From assembly GCA_017649745.1 (NCBI GenBank), contig JAGCGE010000322.1, positions 1 to 28,132 on the forward strand: a stretch of 28,132 nucleotides of DNA, given 5' to 3'. Below the pieces are notes generated by a model. That model did no database searches, was not told the origin of the DNA, and was given only the letters and a program-made list of their open reading frames with translations. Positions 23,841-28,132 of the stretch are shown here, one piece after another; within the stretch, counting starts at the first letter, position 1, and every line of letters begins with the position of its first letter. The stretch is from Clostridiales bacterium. Lineage in GTDB: Bacteria > Bacillota_A > Clostridia > Saccharofermentanales > Saccharofermentanaceae. Both the position numbers and the translations under genes were made by a program.

Positions 23841-25583
23841 ATGTCTATTGATACCACCAAGCCTATAAGTATCCTGTATCCTGATCAGAAGGAAGTTGAA
23901 TATAAGCAGTTGAGCAACCTCGCTTGTCACGATCTGGCGCTCGATGTTCTTTGTCAGAAACTCGCGTCAGTTCCTAAGGAGGAGGCTCTTCTTATGAGTA
24001 TCCTGTCGAAGCTTACGACAGATACAGCTGTAGCTGAGTACAGACAGAAAGTATTCGTGGATATACTTAATCTTCCTGATCTTCGAACAAAGATGATGGA
24101 ACTTCTCGATAAGATCCAGTACATTAAGGACTTCAAGACAATGAAGAGAGGTTCTACCGAGAGAATGGGTCTTTGGGATCTTCTTCATAAGCTTGATGAG
24201 ATCAATGACTATATCGAGTGTATCGAGTCCATGCAGGCATGTCTTAATGAAGCCGATATCAAGTCAAAAGGACTCATAGATCTTCGTGAATATGTTAATT
24301 CTATCTACAATGAATCCTGTTTTGCAGAAATGAAATCTGATATTAAGAAGATCAAGGCTGAAGCATCTTCGATAAAGAGCGTAACGGTCGGTATCAACGT
24401 TAACGAGAGATTTGAAGCTGCTAGTCTCGGACTTATCTCTATCAATGATAAACCGTTCAAGAAATCAGGTATCGTCGGAAGCTTCGCTGATGCGATCAAG
24501 TCGAAAAATAAACTTCATAGCGGAACAGAGTGGGATGGTGATATGCACTATCAGCCTATCGACAGTGATGCCCTTGCAGGACTAGAGAGCTTAACTGATC
24601 TTGTAAATGATTTCGTTACTAAGGGATCCGTTCAAGGTGTTGCAATGTCAGGAGCTGCAACTATGGCTTCCGTATCTGCAGATGACGGAGTCGAGTCGAC
24701 GACATTCTACCTCGACAGGATCGTTAATAAACTCCTTGATTCTCTTGTTAAAAAACTCCGTGACACACTTTCCAAGTATGTGAATGTTGCAGTCGTAAAT
24801 ATCTCGAAGCTCATTCCTGAGTTCATTTATTACATCAGGTTCGCCGAGTTTATCGAGGAGAATCTCAAAAAGAATATGCCTTTCTGTGAAGCATCGATCC
24901 TTTCTTCCGAAGATATCGAAAACGGTTTCACAATGAAAGCTAGAGGATTATATAACCTTAAGCTTGCGATATCATCAAATCACAGTGAAGAGATAGTATA
25001 TAACGATCTCGATTTTGATGTTGATCACACAGTATATATCCTTACAGGTGCCAACAGAGGTGGTAAGACAACAATAACCCAGGCTGTAGGACTTCTTTTC
25101 GTTCTTGCCCAGGGCGGTATATATGTTCCTGCAACAAGCTTCGAATACAAACCTGTAGATTCCATTTTCACGCATTTCCCTGCAGACGAAGATAAGACGA
25201 TGGATCTTGGAAGACTTGGTGAAGAGTGCGTAAGATTTAAGGAGCTTTATTCGGAGGCAACAGGTGACAGTCTGATGCTCCTTAACGAGACATTCTCAAC
25301 GACATCTTTCGAAGAAGGTTATTATATTGCGTGTGATTCCGTTAAGGCGATATTGAAGAAGGGAATCAGAACTATCTATAACACCCATATGCATAAGCTT
25401 GCTTATGATGCTGAAAAACTCAGCGAAGAGGATGATTATAAGGTCAAGGCTTCATCTCTTATCGTAAAGAACGAAGGAGCTAACAGATCGTTTAAGGTAG
25501 AGGTCGCTCCGCCTGAAGGAATGAGCTTTGCAAGAGACATCGCAGAGAAGTACGGAGTAACGTACGAGATGCTCATAAATTGA
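23841..25583 (+). CDS. MutS-family ATPase (MutS-like, no endonuclease domain)
   Basis: A 580-residue MutS-superfamily protein that lacks the mismatch-recognition domains I and II of true MutS and the Smr endonuclease of MutS2. It has a helical core/clamp-like part (about 20-350) and a C-terminal ABC-type ATPase domain: Walker A TGANRGGKTT (402-411), DLGRLGEECVRF near the usual signature position, and a Walker B SLMLLNETFSTTS in which the usual Asp is Asn482 while Glu483 is kept. YNTHMHKLA supplies the His-switch position. Small MutS-like proteins of this kind are common in Clostridia; their role is not settled. ATG 23841 follows AAGGGAG (23827-23833). It seems unrelated in function to the lar operon upstream. 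Confidence 0.82.
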   Translation: MSIDTTKPISILYPDQKEVEYKQLSNLACHDLALDVLCQKLASVPKEEALLMSILSKLTTDTAVAEYRQKVFVDILNLPDLRTKMMELLDKIQYIKDFKTMKRGSTERMGLWDLLHKLDEINDYIECIESMQACLNEADIKSKGLIDLREYVNSIYNESCFAEMKSDIKKIKAEASSIKSVTVGINVNERFEAASLGLISINDKPFKKSGIVGSFADAIKSKNKLHSGTEWDGDMHYQPIDSDALAGLESLTDLVNDFVTKGSVQGVAMSGAATMASVSADDGVESTTFYLDRIVNKLLDSLVKKLRDTLSKYVNVAVVNISKLIPEFIYYIRFAEFIEENLKKNMPFCEASILSSEDIENGFTMKARGLYNLKLAISSNHSEEIVYNDLDFDVDHTVYILTGANRGGKTTITQAVGLLFVLAQGGIYVPATSFEYKPVDSIFTHFPADEDKTMDLGRLGEECVRFKELYSEATGDSLMLLNETFSTTSFEEGYYIACDSVKAILKKGIRTIYNTHMHKLAYDAEKLSEEDDYKVKASSLIVKNEGANRSFKVEVAPPEGMSFARDIAEKYGVTYEMLIN

Positions 25584-25608
25584 TTTTAAAGGGCTTTTGC
25601 CTTATACT
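25580..25608 (+). promoter_or_regulatory. promoter of the glycosyltransferase gene
   Basis: TTGATT (25580-25585, overlapping the preceding stop codon), 17-base spacer, TATACT (25603-25608). An inverted repeat ACTTAC (25606-25611) / GTAAGT (25626-25631) overlaps the -10 and could be an operator. The ribosome binding site AAAGGAGC (25638-25645) precedes ATG 25655. Confidence 0.55.
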
Positions 25609-25654
25609 TACTTAGATTGAAACATGTAAGTGTTAATAAAGGAGCACCGCTTAG

Positions 25655-26626
25655 ATGAAACTGATAATCCAGATTCCGTGTCTTAATGAGGAGAAGACTC
25701 TCGAGCAGACGTGGAATGATCTTCCGAGACACATTGATGGTATCGATACTATCGAATACCTGATCATCAATGACGGAAGTACAGATAAGACGGTGGAGAA
25801 AGCTAAGGAATTAGGTTTCAATTACGTTGTTAATTTCAAGCATAACAAGGGACTTGCCAAGGGCTTTATGGCAGGTCTTGATGCATGTCTTCATCTTGGC
25901 GCCGATATCATAGTCAACACTGATGCTGATAACCAGTATTGCGGTGAAGATATCGCGACGATCGTTAAGCCTATCATAGATGGTAAGGCTGATATCGTTA
26001 TAGGTGAGAGACCTATTGATAAGACAGAGCATTTCTCATGGACAAAGAAGAAGTTCCAGCATCTTGGAAGCTGGGTAGTTCGTGTAGCAAGTGACACGGA
26101 TATTCCTGATGCACCGTCGGGCTTCAGAGCTTATTCCAGAGAAGCAGCATTAAGATTAAATGTTGTTAATGATTATACATATACATTAGAGACTATCATC
26201 CAGGCAGGAAGAGAGAAGATGACAATGACTTCCGTTCCGATCAGAACGAACGGAGAGACCAGACCTTCCAGACTTTTCACAAGTATGTGGAAGTATATGA
26301 AGAGATCTGCTTCGGTCATCTCCAGATCATTCATCATGTATAGACCGATGAAGTTCTTCTCGACCCTCGGTATATTGTCATTCCTTATCGGTTTTGGCGT
26401 AGGTGTTTATTACCTCGTTATTTCCCGTTTCGGTACGACCGGTGGACACGTTCAGATGCTCATCCTCGTTGCTATCTTGATCCTCATGGGTGTTGTAAGT
26501 TTCCTCATTGGACTTTTGGGTGATGCTATCGCCGCTAACCGTAAGCTCCTTGAAGATATTCAGTATCGCGTAAGGATCCTGGAGAGTGAACAGAACAAGG
26601 ATAAGAATGATGAATTCAAGTTGTGA
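25655..26626 (+). CDS. membrane-anchored family 2 glycosyltransferase (polyprenyl-phosphate type)
   Basis: A 323-residue GT2 enzyme. IQIPCLNEEKTL (5-16) opens the GT-A fold, INDGSTD (38-44) binds the nucleotide-sugar and DAD (90-92) is the metal-binding DxD. HNKGLAKGFMAGL and DAPSGFRAYSREAAL are typical of dolichol/polyprenyl-phosphate sugar transferases (DPM1 or bactoprenol type). Two C-terminal membrane helices (about 234-257 and 266-289) and a charged cytosolic tail follow. It probably transfers a sugar from a nucleotide donor to a lipid carrier on the inner face of the membrane for cell-wall or surface glycans; donor and product are unknown. It has its own promoter and no closely linked partner genes. 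Confidence 0.88.
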   Translation: MKLIIQIPCLNEEKTLEQTWNDLPRHIDGIDTIEYLIINDGSTDKTVEKAKELGFNYVVNFKHNKGLAKGFMAGLDACLHLGADIIVNTDADNQYCGEDIATIVKPIIDGKADIVIGERPIDKTEHFSWTKKKFQHLGSWVVRVASDTDIPDAPSGFRAYSREAALRLNVVNDYTYTLETIIQAGREKMTMTSVPIRTNGETRPSRLFTSMWKYMKRSASVISRSFIMYRPMKFFSTLGILSFLIGFGVGVYYLVISRFGTTGGHVQMLILVAILILMGVVSFLIGLLGDAIAANRKLLEDIQYRVRILESEQNKDKNDEFKL

Positions 26627-26629
26627 TTC

Positions 26630-26657
26630 TTGACAAATCTGTAAGAACAATCATAAT
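26630..26657 (+). promoter_or_regulatory. promoter of the cupin gene
   Basis: A consensus TTGACA (26630-26635), 16-base spacer, CATAAT (26652-26657), then GGGGAGG (26676-26682) and ATG 26690. Confidence 0.65.
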
Positions 26658-26689
26658 TTAATCAGAATTGTTTTAGGGGAGGTATTTAT

Positions 26690-27019
26690 ATGATCATTAA
26701 TTTCGATGAGGTTCCAGAAATCGCTAATAAGGAGTTTAAGGGCGGTAAGCTCACTTTCTACAATAAGTGTGAGTATGATGGAATCAATAAGATCATGATG
26801 GGTAGACTTGAGCCTGGTGCTTCTATCGGTCTTCATACTCATTATAATGACAGTGAGGTCATATATTTCCTCGAAGGTCACGGAACGATCATTTTCGATG
26901 ATGATCAGTATCCTGTAGGTCCTGGTCTTTGTCACTACTGCCCTAAGGGACATGATCACAGCCTTGTTAACTCAGGCGATGAGATGCTTAGATTCTTCAG
27001 TGTCATAGTAGCTCAGTAA
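26690..27019 (+). CDS. small single-domain cupin protein
   Basis: A 109-residue cupin_2-type beta-barrel. Motif 1 is visible as GLHTHYNDSEVIYFLEGHG with metal ligands H49, H51 and E56. Motif 2 is PVGPGLCHYCPKGHDHSLVN with H88/H90 as the fourth ligand. Such small cupins are typically sugar-phosphate isomerases, sugar or ligand sensors or dioxygenase-like proteins; the sequence does not decide. It is likely monocistronic, with a good promoter in front and a hairpin behind. Confidence 0.88.
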   Translation: MIINFDEVPEIANKEFKGGKLTFYNKCEYDGINKIMMGRLEPGASIGLHTHYNDSEVIYFLEGHGTIIFDDDQYPVGPGLCHYCPKGHDHSLVNSGDEMLRFFSVIVAQ

Positions 27020-27051
27020 TTAGTTGTTTAATTAGCATAATAAATACATAT

Positions 27052-27091
27052 ATAGTCCGAAAATATTGTGGAAAATATTTCGGACTATTTT
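27052..27091 (+). terminator. intrinsic terminator after the cupin gene
   Basis: A long stem, ATAGTCCGAAA.. with ..TTTCGGACTAT (27052-27088), one bulged A, AT-rich upper part, loop GTGGAA, followed by a short T run (27088-27091). The T-tract is weak, so termination may be partial. Confidence 0.75.
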
Positions 27092-27092
27092 G

Positions 27093-27120
27093 TTGTAACG
27101 ATTTGACGGTAATGTATAAT
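27093..27120 (+). promoter_or_regulatory. promoter of the PTS EIIC-like gene
   Basis: TTGTAA (27093-27098), 16-base spacer, TATAAT (27115-27120) preceded by TG. The untranslated leader is about 55 bases long and shows no convincing structure. GGAGG (27171-27175) precedes ATG 27182. Confidence 0.65.
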
Positions 27121-27181
27121 TTACACAATTTAACGTATGTTTATGCATTTGTGCAAAGCATAAAACATTTGGAGGTTTAAA

Positions 27182-28132
27182 ATGAGCAAGGACAAGAAGA
27201 AGGTTAAGCCTTCAGACCGTAAGGACAAGAGTTTAGGCGGATCTGTAAAGGCTATCCTTAACAAGATTTTCATTGACGGACTTTCCGGTATGGCTACAGG
27301 TCTTTTCTGTACACTTATTATCGGAACCATTATCGTTCAGATCGGTTCGTATATTCCGGGTGCGCTTGGAACATATATTACTCTGATCGGTAAGATGGCT
27401 CAGGCTGTTATGGGTGCAGGTATCGGTATCGGTGTTGCAGTTAAGTTTGGAGAGAAACCATTAGTCGTAATCTCTTCAGCAGTATGCGGTATGATCGGTG
27501 CTAATGCTACTTTATTTGATACAGCATCATCGCTTCTTATTGAAAAGAAGGCTGGACTTTCGATCCCTGGTGAGCCTTTGGGTGCATTCATCGCTGCTAT
27601 CGTTGGTATTGCGATCGGACACCTCGTTTGCGGAAAGACAAAGGTAGATATTATCGTAACTCCTTTCTGTACGATCCTTCCTGGTGCAGCAGTAGGAATC
27701 TTCCTTGGCCCTTATGTTTCAAAGTTCATGGGATGGCTTGGTGCACTCGTTAACGCAGGTACAGAGCAGGCTCCACTTCTTATGGGTATCATCGTAAGTG
27801 TTCTTATGGGTATCTTCCTTACACTTCCTATTTCATCAGCTGCTATCGGTGTTGTACTCCAGCTTTCCGGTATTGCAGCAGGTGCAGCTACAGTCGGATG
27901 TTGCTGCCAGATGATCGGCTTTGCAGTTATCTCTTATAGAGAGAATAAAGTAAACGGACTTCTTGCACAGGGTCTTGGAACATCAATGCTCCAGATGCCT
28001 AACATCATAAGAAATCCAAGAGTGTGGCTTCCTTCTATCGTAGCATCTGCGATCCTCGGCCCTGTATCAACTGTTCTTCTTAAGATGGAGAGCACACCTG
28101 TAGGTTCAGGTATGGGTACAAGTGGTCTTGTA
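27182..28132 (+). CDS. PTS EIIC-like sugar permease, PTS_EIIC_2 type (3' truncated by window edge)
   Basis: 317 codons remain open at the window end. After a Lys/Asp-rich cytosolic start (MSKDKKKVKPSDRKDK) comes a series of Gly/Ala-rich membrane helices: FIDGLSGMATGLFCTLIIGTI, AQAVMGAGIGIGVAVKF, VVISSAVCGMIGANAT, PLGAFIAAIVGIAIGHLVCGKTKVDI, TILPGAAVGIFLGPYVSKFM, ILVSVLMGIFLTLPISSAAIG-like and CCCQMIGFAVISYRENKVNG. This matches the PTS_EIIC_2 family (a membrane protein family grouped with PTS sugar permeases). No EIIA or EIIB domain lies in the part seen, and none is nearby, so the sugar and the phosphorylation partner are unknown. The ATG is fixed by GGAGG six bases ahead. Confidence 0.85.
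   Translation, partial: MSKDKKKVKPSDRKDKSLGGSVKAILNKIFIDGLSGMATGLFCTLIIGTIIVQIGSYIPGALGTYITLIGKMAQAVMGAGIGIGVAVKFGEKPLVVISSAVCGMIGANATLFDTASSLLIEKKAGLSIPGEPLGAFIAAIVGIAIGHLVCGKTKVDIIVTPFCTILPGAAVGIFLGPYVSKFMGWLGALVNAGTEQAPLLMGIIVSVLMGIFLTLPISSAAIGVVLQLSGIAAGAATVGCCCQMIGFAVISYRENKVNGLLAQGLGTSMLQMPNIIRNPRVWLPSIVASAILGPVSTVLLKMESTPVGSGMGTSGLV

Noticed and set aside
25584..25602. Terminator hairpin after the MutS-like gene
   Set aside because: The stem AAGGGC/GCCTT is about five base pairs with a T-G pair and no T-run behind it.

Overview
The window looks like a chromosomal segment of an anaerobic Bacillota (Clostridia, gut or rumen type; Lachnospiraceae/Oscillospiraceae-like). The grounds are moderate-to-low GC, strong AGGAGG-type ribosome binding sites, TATAAT promoters (some extended -10), Gram-positive lipoproteins, plant-glycan hydrolases, a PTS permease and ECF-type transport. 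No rRNA, tRNA, CRISPR array, insertion sequence or phage gene was seen. Almost everything is on the + strand; the one exception is a secreted metallopeptidase gene at 11253-13058. Assignments come from reading motifs by eye; no database was searched.

Layout. 1-1834: the C-terminal part of an FAD-dependent fumarate-reductase-type enzyme, then a DUF4003-like protein. 1982-4232: an acidic lipoprotein, a strong terminator, and a NudC-type NADH pyrophosphatase. 4291-7523: a glycan-degradation block with a GH5 cellulase-like gene interrupted by an in-frame amber codon, a GH27 alpha-galactosidase carrying an inserted beta-rich domain, and a small SLH-like protein coupled to it by an ATGA overlap. 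7584-8707: a MarR regulator and a two-TM membrane protein. 8822-11179: a large lipoprotein with a solute-binding domain. 11253-13058 (-): a secreted protein with four DUF4214 repeats and an HExxH peptidase domain. 13216-17606: a C-type-lectin lipoprotein, a membrane-anchored lipase-like hydrolase, a GH13 amylase and a HAD phosphatase. 17622-18272: a Pr6Pr-like membrane protein.

18269-23781 is the centrepiece: promoter, structured leader RNA, then larE-larB-larC followed by an ECF nickel transporter (larMN-larQ-larO). The three enzymes build the nickel-pincer nucleotide cofactor of lactate racemase-type enzymes, and the transporter supplies the nickel. LarC carries a very His-rich stretch. The 5' leader can fold either as a multi-stem structure or as an intrinsic terminator, and the two folds share bases. 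That is the architecture of a transcription-attenuating riboswitch, and I do not recognise it as a known class. No lactate racemase (larA) lies in the window.

23841-28132: a MutS-like ATPase with an altered Walker B, a membrane-anchored family 2 glycosyltransferase, a small cupin, and the 5' part of a PTS EIIC-like permease that runs off the end.

No intergenic stretch exceeds 300 bases. All 25 gene ends seen use TAA (13) or TGA (12) and none uses TAG, which makes the single internal TAG in the GH5 gene worth checking.
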